Shown piece by piece: positions 24,152 to 33,036 of a stretch of DNA of 38,851 nt. The stretch is from an uncultured Clostridia bacterium. GTDB taxonomy: Bacteria; Bacillota; Clostridia; Oscillospirales; Acutalibacteraceae. The notes beneath the pieces are model-generated. The model ran no database searches and was not told the DNA's origin. It saw only the letters and a list, made by a program, of their open reading frames with translations. The stretch covers positions 1 through 38,851 of the forward strand of contig CALWVN010000019.1 in assembly GCA_944384995.1 (NCBI GenBank). Direction: 5' to 3'. Both the position numbers and the translations under genes were made by a program. Position 1 is the first letter of the stretch. Every line of letters begins with the position of its first letter.

Positions 24152-24740
24152 TGCTGTCCAGCTCCTCTTTGTAAAGATTTTGATATATGCGCATCGCCCT
24201 TTGCACCTTGTAGACATAGTGGTTAGTGGCGCTTGTGGGGATGACGTCAAGCGTTTTGCCGTCCGCAGAATAGCGCGTATCGGAAAGCCAGTTGTTTACC
24301 TGCCCGCGCCCTGCATGGTAGGCGGCGACTGCGGTGGGGATGTCGCCGTTGAATTCTGTCAGCAGCAGATCCAAAAACACTGCCGCGTAGCGGATAGCGG
24401 TCTCGGGCTCATAGAGCGCCTCGGTCGGGAGCGTCTCATCCGTGCGCGTTTGCAGCCATTCGAACGTCTCGGGCGTGATCTGTGCGATGCCGAGCGCCCC
24501 GGCATGGGATTCGGCATTCGGGTCAAAGCCGCTTTCGGTATGCAGCACGGCGTACAGCAGCGCGCGCGGCACGTCGTATTCGTCCGCCGCCGCTTCGACC
24601 TCCATCGTATATTCCAGTGGGAACACGGCGCGAAATACCGCACGCCCGCCGAGGAAGACGACCGAGCCGATCACGAGCACAAAGCATAAAGTCAGTGCCG
24701 CAAGCTTGCCTGCGGCAATGCGTTTTCGTCTGTTTTTCAT
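24144..24740 (-). CDS. Lytic transglycosylase, SLT family, membrane-anchored
   Basis: This 198-residue protein has a basic start, one membrane anchor (about 13-31) and an SLT goose-lysozyme-like domain. Catalytic Glu69 lies in HTESGFDPNAES, followed by GALGIAQITPETFEWL and AVAAYHAGRGQVNNWL. It cleaves the MurNAc-GlcNAc bond of peptidoglycan with 1,6-anhydro product formation. The ATG at 24740 overlaps the coaE stop (ATGA). Confidence 0.92.
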   Translation of the reverse strand: MKNRRKRIAAGKLAALTLCFVLVIGSVVFLGGRAVFRAVFPLEYTMEVEAAADEYDVPRALLYAVLHTESGFDPNAESHAGALGIAQITPETFEWLQTRTDETLPTEALYEPETAIRYAAVFLDLLLTEFNGDIPTAVAAYHAGRGQVNNWLSDTRYSADGKTLDVIPTSATNHYVYKVQRAMRIYQNLYKEELDSNG

Positions 24741-25318
24741 AGCGGGAACACCCTTCCGATCTCCTCTGCAAGCGTATAAGGCGGGTAGTTGCGGATGACC
24801 GCGTCGCACCGCGCACAAAACCAAGCTTCCGAATGCTGGGCGCGGATGCGCCGCAGCGCGTCTTCTTCGGAAAGTCCGTCTCGCTCCAAAATGCGCGCGA
24901 GCCGCACGCTTTCGGGCGCGACAACGGCAACGGTACGCGCGCAGAGCGCGTCCTCGCCGCTTTCAAACAGAGCGATCGCGTCGAGCAGAACAACCGGGAC
25001 GCGAGCGCGCTCGAATTCAGCCAGACGTCCGCGCACGGCCTCGGTCACGGCGGGGTGGACGATCCGGTTGAGTGTTTCGGTCGCCTCGGGCGAAGCAAAA
25101 GCCGCCTTGGCGAGCGCGGCGCGGTCGACTTCTCCGCTTGTAGTTAAAATCCGACTGCCGAATGCCGCCTGCAATTTTTCGAGCAGCGGAGAACGGGGCG
25201 TATACAGAGATTTTGCCACGCGGTCGGCATCAATATGCGCCCAGCCGCGCGCGCAAAGCATTTTGCACACGGTGCTTTTGCCCGCGCCGGTTTGCCCGGT
25301 GATGCCGATGACCTGCAT
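24737..25318 (-). CDS. coaE: Dephospho-CoA kinase
   Basis: This 193-residue enzyme phosphorylates the 3' hydroxyl of dephospho-CoA, the last step of coenzyme A synthesis. It has the P-loop GQTGAGKST (8-16), the family motif HIDADRVAKSLY, VHPAV, and VPVVLLDAIALFESG. GGAGG lies about 9 nt before the ATG. Upstream, an array of five heptads begins 17 bp from the start, so any promoter would have to lie in the repeat insert or upstream gene. Confidence 0.95.
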   Translation of the reverse strand: MQVIGITGQTGAGKSTVCKMLCARGWAHIDADRVAKSLYTPRSPLLEKLQAAFGSRILTTSGEVDRAALAKAAFASPEATETLNRIVHPAVTEAVRGRLAEFERARVPVVLLDAIALFESGEDALCARTVAVVAPESVRLARILERDGLSEEDALRRIRAQHSEAWFCARCDAVIRNYPPYTLAEEIGRVFPL

Positions 25319-25335
25319 AGCAAAGCGCCTCCATT

Positions 25336-25509
25336 TTAGATATTAGATGTTAGATGCTGGATTCTGGATGTGGGGTTGGGCAGATTCTGCGAAGCCGAAA
25401 ATTTGTACAAACCGTAGGGACAGCCCGATGTGAGATATTAGAAGTTAGACGCGGTGCAGGGAAGGATTGTGCAATGCCGCAGCTGCGCGGAAAACCAGCT
25501 TGCCGCACT
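25336..25509. repeat. Intergenic mosaic between GH13 and coaE
   Basis: A five-unit array (25336-25370: TTAGATA, TTAGATG, TTAGATG, CTGGATT, CTGGATG) is followed by linker (TGGGGTTGGGCAG, AAGCCGAAAATT), half of a GGACAGCC hairpin broken in its loop, a three-unit array (25431-25451) and another linker. Bases 25433-25480 are identical to 33303-33350. Confidence 0.82.
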
Positions 25510-25544
25510 TCTAGCGTCTAGAATCTAATATCCAGCATCCAGAA
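25510..25544. repeat. Five-unit heptad array overlapping the 3' end of the GH13 gene
   Basis: Units TCTAGCG, TCTAGAA, TCTAATA, TCCAGCA, TCCAGAA. The GH13 stop (25525-25527) and its last codons (LDAGY) are encoded by the array. Confidence 0.87.
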
Positions 25545-27393
25545 CCGCACAATCCATCGCCCCGACGCGCACGCACGAGGTCACGGGGCTTTCGTGCAAC
25601 CGTTCGCGGGCGAAATGCCAGTTTTCGTGCAGGTTGTAAACGATGTCGTGCTCGTTACGGTTGGCGATGACCAGAATCGCGCCGTCCGTGCTTTCGCGCG
25701 TATAGGCGACGCAGCCGAGCACGGCGGAGACAAAGCGCATCTCGCCGTCGCGCAAGGCAGGCAGCGCATGCCGCAAAGCGCCGAGCTTTTTGTAGAACGC
25801 CAAAAGCCCCTGATTTTCGCGCCCCCACGGGTAATACCCGCGGTTGAACGGGTCCTTATAACCCTGCATGCCGGCCTCGTCGCCGTAATAGACGCAGGGC
25901 ACGCCGGGCAGGGTGTATTGCAGCACCGCCGCGAGCTTTAACAGCTGCACGCCTTTTTGATACGCTTCGTCGGAAAGCGTTTGCTGCGCCTGCCACGCGC
26001 GGTCGTGGAACCGTGCGCTCTCGCCGGCAAGGCGCGTAACCGCGCGCTCGGTGTCGTGCGTGCCGATGTGGTTCATCAAAACGTCGAGAACGGGTTTCGG
26101 ATAATGCTCTAAGATCGGCGTAACCGCACGCTGAAAAGCCTCGGCTGCCCCGCCGCGCGCAAATTCGAGCACCGCTTCGGCAAAGGGATAGTTCATCACG
26201 CTGTCGAGCTGCCCGCCGAGCAGATACCGCCGCCGCACGCCGTATGCCCATTTGGTCGTGGCGTCCTCCCAGACCTCGCCGAGTACGAGCGCGTCCGGCT
26301 TTTCCGCCTTGGCGGCTTTTGTAAGCGCGTCTAAAAACGCATCGGGCAGCTCGTCGGCGACATCCAGCCGCCAGCCCGCAGCGCCCGCGCGCAGCCAGCG
26401 GCGCACGATACCGTCTCGCCCTGTGATGAAATCGAGGTATGCGGGGCTTTCCTCGTTGACCTCGGGGAGCGTTTCAAAGCCCCACCAGCTTTTGTATTTG
26501 TCCGGGTATTCCGAAAAGGTATACCACGGATAATAAGGAGATGCCTTCGAATTGTAGGCGCCGAGCGTCGGGTAGCGGTTCTCGCGGTTGAAATAGCGGC
26601 TGTCGGAGCCCGTGTGCGAGAACACGCCGTCCAACACCACGCGGATGCCGTATTTTTCCGCTTCGGCGCAAAGGGATCTGAAATCCGCTTCGGTGCCCAA
26701 AAGCGGGTCGATCTTTTCGTAATCCGCCGTGTTGTAGCGGTGGTTGGAATGCGCTTCGAAAATGGGGTTCAGATACAGGCACGTCACCCCGAGGCTTTTC
26801 AGATACGGCAGCTTTTCGCGGATTCCCGCAAGGTCGCCGCCGAAATAGTCGTTGTTGCGTACTTCGCCCGTTTCGTCGGGCTTCCAGTACGGCGGGTTTT
26901 CGGTGTCCGTGCGCAGGATACGGTCATCGGGCACGTCCGTCTTTTTTTTGCCGGAATTATAAAACCGGTCGGGGAAGATCTGATAAAAGATGCCGCCCTT
27001 GAGCCAGTCGGGCGTGCGAAGATTTTTGTCATAGACGGTCAGCTGCCAGCTTTGGCGCGCGCCGGCGCTCGGAAGCGCCCCGATGCCGTCGCCGCTGTGG
27101 AACACGGACCCGCGCCCCCAGGAGGAGTCGTAGTCGAAGTGGTAAAAATATAAGCCCTTTTCCGGCACAGAGAGCTCGATATCCCAGATTTCTTTATCGT
27201 CGCCGTCCATGCCCGCCCAGTACATCGGGTGATCCGCCGTCTCGCCGCCGTCTCGCTGTAAAACAAAGTGCGCGCCGGTCGCGCCGAACGCGCGCGGCAA
27301 AATCAGGCGCAGCCGAAACGGTCTGTCCGTTTCGACGGCGCCCGGCACGCTTTTATAAAACGCATCGGCGGGATTGTAAGGGATCCAATTCAT
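25525..27393 (-). CDS. Glycoside hydrolase family 13 (neopullulanase/amylase-like)
   Basis: This 622-residue protein has an N-terminal beta-sandwich starch-binding-like domain (about 1-125), a catalytic barrel (about 130-540) and a C-terminal domain. Catalytic residues are D344 in GWRLDVADE, E373 in LVLGEVWE and D447 in NHIGTHDTER; region I is LDGVFSHTG. No signal peptide is visible, so it probably acts in the cytoplasm on maltodextrins or glycogen, hydrolysing alpha-1,4 and perhaps alpha-1,6 bonds. The ATG at 27393 is preferred to a TTG two codons earlier; its ribosome binding site is weak. The C-terminal residues come from a heptad array. Confidence 0.88.
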   Translation of the reverse strand: MNWIPYNPADAFYKSVPGAVETDRPFRLRLILPRAFGATGAHFVLQRDGGETADHPMYWAGMDGDDKEIWDIELSVPEKGLYFYHFDYDSSWGRGSVFHSGDGIGALPSAGARQSWQLTVYDKNLRTPDWLKGGIFYQIFPDRFYNSGKKKTDVPDDRILRTDTENPPYWKPDETGEVRNNDYFGGDLAGIREKLPYLKSLGVTCLYLNPIFEAHSNHRYNTADYEKIDPLLGTEADFRSLCAEAEKYGIRVVLDGVFSHTGSDSRYFNRENRYPTLGAYNSKASPYYPWYTFSEYPDKYKSWWGFETLPEVNEESPAYLDFITGRDGIVRRWLRAGAAGWRLDVADELPDAFLDALTKAAKAEKPDALVLGEVWEDATTKWAYGVRRRYLLGGQLDSVMNYPFAEAVLEFARGGAAEAFQRAVTPILEHYPKPVLDVLMNHIGTHDTERAVTRLAGESARFHDRAWQAQQTLSDEAYQKGVQLLKLAAVLQYTLPGVPCVYYGDEAGMQGYKDPFNRGYYPWGRENQGLLAFYKKLGALRHALPALRDGEMRFVSAVLGCVAYTRESTDGAILVIANRNEHDIVYNLHENWHFARERLHESPVTSCVRVGAMDCAVLDAGY

Positions 27394-27430
27394 AGGCAAA
27401 AATCATTCTTTCTGAAACGCGGGTTTGGGG

Positions 27431-27559
27431 GTAGGGCGGGGGCTTGCCCCCGCCGTTTAACTTTGTGAAAATCCATTTCTGTGCCGTGTTTCCATAACGG
27501 CAGACGTTATTCTACCGAAACCGTAACCTCATCGCGGCGGGAGCAAGCCCCCGCCCTAC
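27431..27559. repeat. REPIN-like element, GTAGGGCGGGGGC family, between UDG and GH13
   Basis: Facing GTAG hairpins (27431-27454 and 27536-27559) enclose about 80 bp. In the left hairpin the wobble position of the stem is a G-C pair (GGGGGC-TTG-CCCCC) where the other copies have G-T, a structure-preserving change. It fills most of the 230 bp between the two genes. Confidence 0.85.
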
Positions 27560-27623
27560 GGTTTGTGCGTTCTTTTGGAAAAGGATTTTCGTGCGCAGCC
27601 CGCCGTTTGCGGACAACGCATTT

Positions 27624-28187
27624 TTATATCCCGAGCTCTTTGATCTTCTCCCGCAGGGCGCAGAAATCGGAAAGGGCGTCCGGCTTTTGCGCGGGGTTGC
27701 GCAGCAGTGCCGCAGGATGGTAGGTGCCCATGAGCAGCGTGCCGTTGCGCTCGTAAAACACGCCGTGCTCTTTCGTGACACGGAAGTCGGGGCGGATGAT
27801 GTACTGCGCCGCGATGCGCCCTAAACACACGATAATCTTCGGGCGCAGAAGCTTTACCTGCTCGCGCAGCCACGGCGTGCACGCCGTCTGTTCCTCCTCG
27901 CGCGGGTCGCGGTTTTTCGGCGGGCGGCACTTAACGATGTTCGCGATATAGATATTTTCGTCGCGCGAAAGATCGATATGCGCAAGGTATTTGTCCAGAA
28001 GCTGCCCGCCGCGCCCGACGAACGGCTCGCCCTGCAAATCCTCATTTTCGCCCGGCCCTTCGCCGATGAACATGACCTTCGCATCTGTTTTGCCCACGCC
28101 GAACACAACGTTGCGCCGCGTTTCGCACAGCTCGCAGTTGCGGCAGGCGAGGCATTCGGTTTTTAAGGTTTCCCAGGTGTACGGCAT
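27624..28187 (-). CDS. Uracil-DNA glycosylase, family 4 (iron-sulfur type)
   Basis: This 187-residue protein removes uracil from DNA. It has GEGPGENEDLQGEPFVGRGGQLLD (active-site motif; the usual GRAGQLLD is GRGGQLLD here), NIVKCRPPKNRDP, and TYHPAALLRNP. Cysteines at 12 and 15, about 87 and about 103 fit the four ligands of the family's 4Fe-4S cluster. The start gives MPYTWETLKTECLACRNC, with a GGTGAA site upstream. It is flanked by repeat inserts on both sides, and no promoter was recognised. Confidence 0.9.
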   Translation of the reverse strand: MPYTWETLKTECLACRNCELCETRRNVVFGVGKTDAKVMFIGEGPGENEDLQGEPFVGRGGQLLDKYLAHIDLSRDENIYIANIVKCRPPKNRDPREEEQTACTPWLREQVKLLRPKIIVCLGRIAAQYIIRPDFRVTKEHGVFYERNGTLLMGTYHPAALLRNPAQKPDALSDFCALREKIKELGI

Positions 28188-28582
28188 GGCGGTTCACCTT
28201 TTCAGAATTCAGAGGTTAGACATTAGAGGTCAGAAGCGGTATAGGCGGGTTATTCCCAAAGCCGTGATTACGCAGAATATCAAAAATTTGTTGTCGTAGG
28301 GGCGGGTGATTAGATGGAAGGAAAGCATTCGCACAGATTGCCGGCGGTTTTCCTTGCCCCCTCTGACGAGGGGGCTGTCTGCGATAGCAGACTGGGGGAG
28401 AGATAAACCTGCGCCCCGTTCTACCTTGTCTCTCCCTCCGACACGCGCAAAGCGCGTGCCACCTCCCTCGTCAGAGGGAGGAAAGGGTTTGTGCAAAAGC
28501 TTTCGGTTTTTGCGGATTCCCCCACTGCACATCTGCTCTCAAATATCTAACAGCTGCTCTCTGAACGGCAACCATCCGGCAT
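28188..28582. repeat. Intergenic mosaic between gatB and the UDG gene
   Basis: Order: five-unit array TCAGAAT, TCAGAGG, TTAGACA, TTAGAGG, TCAGAAG (28202-28236); linker; a half GTAGGGGCGGG hairpin broken after GTGATT (28296); the CTCTCCC-family pair (28356-28481); linker; and a longer, slightly slipped array (28532-28596) that enters the end of gatB. The two outer arrays are in opposite orientation. Confidence 0.8.
28356..28481. repeat. CTCTCCC-family hairpin pair (BIME-like), copy 2
   Basis: First hairpin: CCCCTCTGACGAGGGGGCT, inner stem GTCTGC-GATA-GCAGAC, TGGGGGAGAG. Second, facing: CTCTCCCTCCG, inner stem CACGCGC-AAA-GCGCGTG, CACCTCCCTCGTCAGAGGG. Both inner stems are perfect and differ from the other two copies. 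Confidence 0.88.
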
Positions 28583-28596
28583 CTAAGAATCCAGCA
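28532..28596. repeat. Heptad array overlapping the 3' end of gatB
   Basis: TCTGCTC, TCAAATA, TCTAACA, GCTGCTC, TCTGAAC, an 8-bp irregular unit, TCCGGCA, TCTAAGA, one extra base, TCCAGCA. The gatB stop (28583-28585) is inside TCTAAGA. This is one of the few arrays with phase slips. Confidence 0.75.
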
Positions 28597-30016
28597 TCTC
28601 GTGCAGGAGCTTCTGCACCTCCTGCGCCGGGGCTTTGCCCTTAAGCGCGCGCATCGCCTGACCCATGATGTAGCCCATGGCCTGCGTTTTGCCGCCCTTA
28701 TACTCGGAAACGCTCTTTTCGTTCGCCGCGATGACCTCTTCGAGCACGGGGCGCAGCGCAGACAGGTCGGTGATCTGCGCAAGGTTGTTTTCCTTGACAT
28801 ACGTTTCGGGATCGACATCCTGTGCGAACACCTTTTCAAGCACGGTCTTGCCCGTGCCGCGGTTGATCTTGCCCGCTTTCACCATGTTGATGACCGCCGC
28901 GAGCTTTTCGGGGGAAAGGGTCATGTCCTCAGGGAGCGTGCCGCTGTCGTTTAAGAGCTTCATGACCTCGCCCATGATCCAGTTCGCCGCATCCTTGGGG
29001 CTTTGGCAAAGCTCCACCGTCGCCTCGAACAGCCGCACGAACGCAAGATCGCTCGTGAGGATGGACGTATCGTATTCGGGAAGCCCCAATTTCTCGATAT
29101 ACCGGCGCTTTTTCGCTTCGGGCAGTTCCGGCATTTCCGCTTTCACTTTTTCAATGAACGCGTCCGAAATTTCAATGGGCGGGAGATCCGGCTCGGGGAA
29201 ATATTTGTAGTCCTGCGCGTCCTCTTTCGAGCGCATGGCGTAGGACACCCCGCGGTTGTCGTCCCAGCGGCGCGTCTCCTGCACGACCTTGCCGCCGTCC
29301 TCCAGAATGTCGATCTGGCGGCGCGCCTCGTATTCGATGGCGCGCGCGATGGCGCGGAAGGAGTTTAAGTTCTTCATTTCCGTGCGCGTGCCGAATTCCG
29401 CCTGCCCCTTGGGGCGGACGGAAAGGTTCACGTCGGCGCGAAGTGACCCCTCCTGCATTTTGCAGTCGGAAACGCCCGTGAACTGCAGGATCGCGCGCAG
29501 CTTTTCGAGGTAGTCCACGACCTCCTCGGCGGAACGGAAATCCGGCTCGGAGACGATCTCCAGAAGCGGCACGCCGCAGCGGTTGTAGTCCACCAGCGTG
29601 CAGTCGGAAAATTCGTCGTGCACAAGCTTGCCCGCGTCCTCCTCCATGTGGATCTCATGGATGCCGATCTTTTTCGTGCCGCCGTCCGCCGCCTTGACTT
29701 CGATAAAGCCGCCCCGGCAGATGGGCAGGTACAGCTGCGAAATTTGATACGCTTTCGGCAGGTCGGGATAGAAATAGTTTTTGCGGTCGAATTTATTTTT
29801 GCGCGTGATCTCGCAGTTCGTTGCAAGACCCGTGCGCACGGCAAATTCCACGACGCGCCGATTAAGAAGCGGGAGCGTACCGGGCATGCCGGAGCAGATC
29901 TCGCAGACGTGCGTATTCGGTTCGCCGCCGAATTCGGTGGAGCAGCCGCAGAAAATTTTGGTCTTTGTAGCGAGCTCGGTGTGCACCTCAAGCCCCATGA
30001 CGATTTCCCATTCCAT
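28583..30016 (-). CDS. gatB: Asp-tRNA(Asn)/Glu-tRNA(Gln) amidotransferase subunit B
   Basis: This 477-residue subunit binds the misacylated tRNA and performs kinase-assisted amidation in the GatCAB complex. Family signatures are WEIVMGLEVHTEL at the start, FCGCSTEFGGEPNTHVCEICSGMPG with zinc-type cysteines, RKNYFYPDLPKAYQISQ, HMEEDAGKL, VDYNRCGVPLLEIVSEPD, and the tRNA-binding YqeY-like tail (GYIMGQAMRALKGKAPAQEVQKLL). AAGGAGG precedes the ATG, 12 bp after gatA. Confidence 0.97.
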   Translation of the reverse strand: MEWEIVMGLEVHTELATKTKIFCGCSTEFGGEPNTHVCEICSGMPGTLPLLNRRVVEFAVRTGLATNCEITRKNKFDRKNYFYPDLPKAYQISQLYLPICRGGFIEVKAADGGTKKIGIHEIHMEEDAGKLVHDEFSDCTLVDYNRCGVPLLEIVSEPDFRSAEEVVDYLEKLRAILQFTGVSDCKMQEGSLRADVNLSVRPKGQAEFGTRTEMKNLNSFRAIARAIEYEARRQIDILEDGGKVVQETRRWDDNRGVSYAMRSKEDAQDYKYFPEPDLPPIEISDAFIEKVKAEMPELPEAKKRRYIEKLGLPEYDTSILTSDLAFVRLFEATVELCQSPKDAANWIMGEVMKLLNDSGTLPEDMTLSPEKLAAVINMVKAGKINRGTGKTVLEKVFAQDVDPETYVKENNLAQITDLSALRPVLEEVIAANEKSVSEYKGGKTQAMGYIMGQAMRALKGKAPAQEVQKLLHEMLDS

Positions 30017-30028
30017 AGCGACGCCTCC

Positions 30029-31492
30029 TTATCTTTCCTGCGGGGACTGTTTGTGGAAGTCCGTCGCCTGCTGGAACGCCGCTGCGGCGGACAAAATTTC
30101 CGCCTCGCAGAACGGCTTGCCGATAAACTGCATCCCGACAGGCAGCCCCGCCTTGTCAAATCCGCAGGGCAGCGCCATGGAGGGCACGCCCGCGATGTTG
30201 ATCATGACGGTATAGATGTCGCCGAGATACATTTTTAAGGGGTCTGAAAGGCTTTCGCCTAATTTCAGCGCCGTGGTGGGCGCGACGGGCCCCAAAAGCA
30301 TGTCGTATTTTTCGAACGCTTCGAAGAACGACTGCTGGATGAGCTTTTTCGCCTTGAGCGCCTTGTTGTAGTATGCGTCGTAATAGCCGGAGCTCAAAAC
30401 GAAGTTGCCGAGCATGATGCGGCGCTTGACCTCCATGCCGAAGCCCTCGGAACGGGTCTTGACATAGGTTTCCATCAAATTCTCCGCGTGTTCGCTGCGG
30501 TAGCCGTATTTGATGCCGTCGTAGCGCGACAGGTTCGAGCACGCCTCGGCGCAGGCGATGATGTAATAGGCGGGCACGGCGTATTTGACGATCGGCATGG
30601 GGAAGGTCTCGACTTTAGCGCCGAGTTCCTCACAGGTTTTCGCCGCCGCTTCCACCGCCGCGCGCACTTCCGAAGAGAGCCCTTCGCCGAAATAGTCGGC
30701 GGGAAGCCCAATGGTTTTGCCGGCAAGGGAAGCTGTTGTCGCCGCCGTGAAATCAAACTTCGGGTTTTCCATGGACGTGCCGTCCATTTTATCCTTGCCC
30801 TCGATCTCCGCGAACAGCGCGGCGCAGTCCGCCGCATCGTGGGCAAGCGGGCCGATCTGGTCAAGCGAGGACGCATACGCCACAAGCCCGTAGCGCGACA
30901 CCGCGCCGTAGGTGGGCTTTAAGCCCGACACGCCGCAGAACGACGCGGGCTGGCGGATCGAGCCGCCCGTATCCGACCCCAAGGTGATGGGCGCAAGACG
31001 CGCCGCGACGGCTGCCGCCGCCCCGCCCGAGGAGCCGCCGGGGACGCGGCTTACATCCCACGGGTTGTGCGTCGGGCCGGTAAAGGACGTTTCGGTGGTA
31101 CTGCCCATGGCGAACTCGTCCATGTTCAGCTTCCCTAAGGGCACAAGCCCCGCGTCGCGAAGCTTTTGCACGACGGTCGCATCATAGGTCGGCACAAAAT
31201 TCGAAAGGATCTTGGAAGAGCAGGTCGTTTTGATGCCCTTGGTGCAGATATTATCCTTGATGCCGACGGGCACGCCCGCCAAAGGCGAGGTGTAAGTGCC
31301 GTTGTCAATACCCTTTTGCACCTCGTCCGCACGTTTCAGCGCTTCCTCGCGGCAGACGGTATTATAGCAGTGCAATTCGCTGTCTTTCGCTTCGATCGCG
31401 TCTAAATAGCTTTGCGCCGCCTCGCGCACACCGATCTCCCGCCTGCGGATGGCGCTGCCGAGCGCAAGCGCGCCCATTTCAATGATTTCCAT
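30029..31492 (-). CDS. gatA: Asp-tRNA(Asn)/Glu-tRNA(Gln) amidotransferase subunit A
   Basis: This 487-residue amidase releases ammonia from glutamine for GatB. The Ser-cisSer-Lys triad is present at K79 (GIKDN), S154 (VPGGSSGG) and S178 (DTGGSIR), the same numbering as S. aureus GatA, which supports the start at 31492. It lies between gatC (14 bp) and gatB (12 bp). A GGAG site precedes the ATG. Confidence 0.97.
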   Translation of the reverse strand: MEIIEMGALALGSAIRRREIGVREAAQSYLDAIEAKDSELHCYNTVCREEALKRADEVQKGIDNGTYTSPLAGVPVGIKDNICTKGIKTTCSSKILSNFVPTYDATVVQKLRDAGLVPLGKLNMDEFAMGSTTETSFTGPTHNPWDVSRVPGGSSGGAAAAVAARLAPITLGSDTGGSIRQPASFCGVSGLKPTYGAVSRYGLVAYASSLDQIGPLAHDAADCAALFAEIEGKDKMDGTSMENPKFDFTAATTASLAGKTIGLPADYFGEGLSSEVRAAVEAAAKTCEELGAKVETFPMPIVKYAVPAYYIIACAEACSNLSRYDGIKYGYRSEHAENLMETYVKTRSEGFGMEVKRRIMLGNFVLSSGYYDAYYNKALKAKKLIQQSFFEAFEKYDMLLGPVAPTTALKLGESLSDPLKMYLGDIYTVMINIAGVPSMALPCGFDKAGLPVGMQFIGKPFCEAEILSAAAAFQQATDFHKQSPQER

Positions 31493-31506
31493 AATAACAG
31501 CACTCC

Positions 31507-31794
31507 TTATTCCACGGTTTTCGGCACGGCGAAGCAGCCCTCACGGCTGTCCGGCGCGTTTTGCAAGATCTCTTCCGCGCGTGCAGTGTTCGTCACTTCG
31601 TCCTCGCGCACAACGTTCGCCACGGGGAACGAATGGGACGCAGGCTCCACGCCGTCGGTGTCCAACTCGTTGAGCGTGTCGATATAATCCAGAATGCTTT
31701 GCAAGTCCTTTTCCGTCTCGGCGCGCTGTTCCTCGGAAAGCGCAATGCGCCCGAGCGTTTCGAGGTAGGTCACAAGCTCTTTATCTATCTGCAT
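31507..31794 (-). CDS. gatC: Asp-tRNA(Asn)/Glu-tRNA(Gln) amidotransferase subunit C
   Basis: This 95-residue subunit wraps around GatA and GatB and stabilises the complex. It shows the family pattern LETLGRIALSEEQR, LDYIDTLNELDTDGVEPASH, VREDEV and the C-terminal FAVPKTVE. GGAGG precedes the ATG. It follows dapL by 21 bp, so gatCAB is transcribed with dapL. Confidence 0.95.
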   Translation of the reverse strand: MQIDKELVTYLETLGRIALSEEQRAETEKDLQSILDYIDTLNELDTDGVEPASHSFPVANVVREDEVTNTARAEEILQNAPDSREGCFAVPKTVE

Positions 31795-31815
31795 AACTGT
31801 CCTCCGCAGTCGGTC

Positions 31816-33036
31816 TTATTTTGCGAAATACGCCTTGATGCGCTCCACGGCTTTTTCGGTATTTTCCGCAGAGCCGAACGCGGTCAGGCGGAAATACCCC
31901 TCGCCCGACGGACCGAAGCCCTCGCCCGGGGTGCCCACGACCTGCATCTTTTCGAGCAAAAGGTCAAAGAATTCCCAGCTGCCCATGCCGTTCGGCGTTT
32001 TGAGCCACACATAGGGGGAATCCACCGCGCCGTACACGGTGAAGCCGCAGGCTTTGAGCCCTTCATAGATCGTTTTCGCGTTGCGCTGATAATAGGCAAT
32101 GGTCTCGCGGATCTGCTGCTTGCCCTGGGATGAGTAGCAGGCCTCGGCGGCGCGCTGGGTGATGTAGGAAACGCCGTTGAACTTCGTCGCCTGACGGCGC
32201 GCCCACATGGCGTTTAATTCCACACCGTCCGCCTTCAGGTCATGCGGCACAACCGTGTAGCCGCAGCGCACGCCGGTAAAGCCCGCCGTTTTCGAGAAGC
32301 TGCGGAACTCGATGGCGCAGGTCTTGGCGCCCTCGACCTCATAGATCGAGTGCGGCACACCGGGCGTCGTGATGAACGCCTCATACGCCGAGTCGAACAA
32401 AATCACCGCGCCCTCGCGGTTTGCGTAATCGACCCAAGGCTTTAGCTGTTCCTTTGTCGCCGCCATGCCGGTAGGGTTGTTCGGAAAGCATAGATAAATA
32501 ATATCTACGTGGCAGTCCGGGATCTGCGGCAAAAAGCCGTTTTCTGCCGTGCAGGGCATATAGACGATGTTCGACCAGCCGTTTTCGGTCTTGTCGCCGG
32601 CGCGGCCACTCATGACGTTCGTATCCACATATACGGGGTAAACGGGGTCGCACACCGCAACGACATTGTCGTTCGAAAAAATGTCGCCGATGTTGCCGCA
32701 GTCGGATTTTGCGCCGTCGGAAACAAAAATTTCCGATTTGTCAAGCGCGATGCCGCGCGCCAAATAATCGTTTTGTAAAATGGCTTCCAGCAGAAAATCC
32801 TGACCGTACTCCGGCGGATAGCCGCGGAAGGTTTCGGCGTTCGCCATTTCGTCCGCCGCCTTGTGCATGGCTTCGATGCAAGCCGGTGCTAACGGGCGCG
32901 TCACGTCGCCGATGCCCAGGCTGATGACCGAATTCGCTTTGTCGGGATTCGCCGCCTTGTATTCGCGCACCTTTTTGGCAATGCCGGAAAACAGGTAGCT
33001 GCTTTCGATCTTCTGGAAGTTTTTGTTGATCTGCAT
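31816..33036 (-). CDS. dapL: LL-diaminopimelate aminotransferase
   Basis: This 406-residue PLP enzyme converts tetrahydrodipicolinate directly to LL-diaminopimelate, bypassing the DapDEC acyl route. DapL features are [71 protein letters not shown] and the Schiff-base lysine in [19 protein letters not shown] (K249). Its product is the substrate of DapF, encoded just upstream but separated by a 559-bp repeat insert. GGAGGT precedes the ATG. No promoter was recognised in the insert. Confidence 0.96.
   Translation of the reverse strand: MQINKNFQKIESSYLFSGIAKKVREYKAANPDKANSVISLGIGDVTRPLAPACIEAMHKAADEMANAETFRGYPPEYGQDFLLEAILQNDYLARGIALDKSEIFVSDGAKSDCGNIGDIFSNDNVVAVCDPVYPVYVDTNVMSGRAGDKTENGWSNIVYMPCTAENGFLPQIPDCHVDIIYLCFPNNPTGMAATKEQLKPWVDYANREGAVILFDSAYEAFITTPGVPHSIYEVEGAKTCAIEFRSFSKTAGFTGVRCGYTVVPHDLKADGVELNAMWARRQATKFNGVSYITQRAAEACYSSQGKQQIRETIAYYQRNAKTIYEGLKACGFTVYGAVDSPYVWLKTPNGMGSWEFFDLLLEKMQVVGTPGEGFGPSGEGYFRLTAFGSAENTEKAVERIKAYFAK

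Noticed and set aside
28306-28644. 112-codon plus-strand ORF containing PPSSEGGKG-like peptides
   Set aside because: A translation of the CTCTCCC-family hairpin pair. The same peptide appears in other frames at 20800 and 34700 from homologous repeats.
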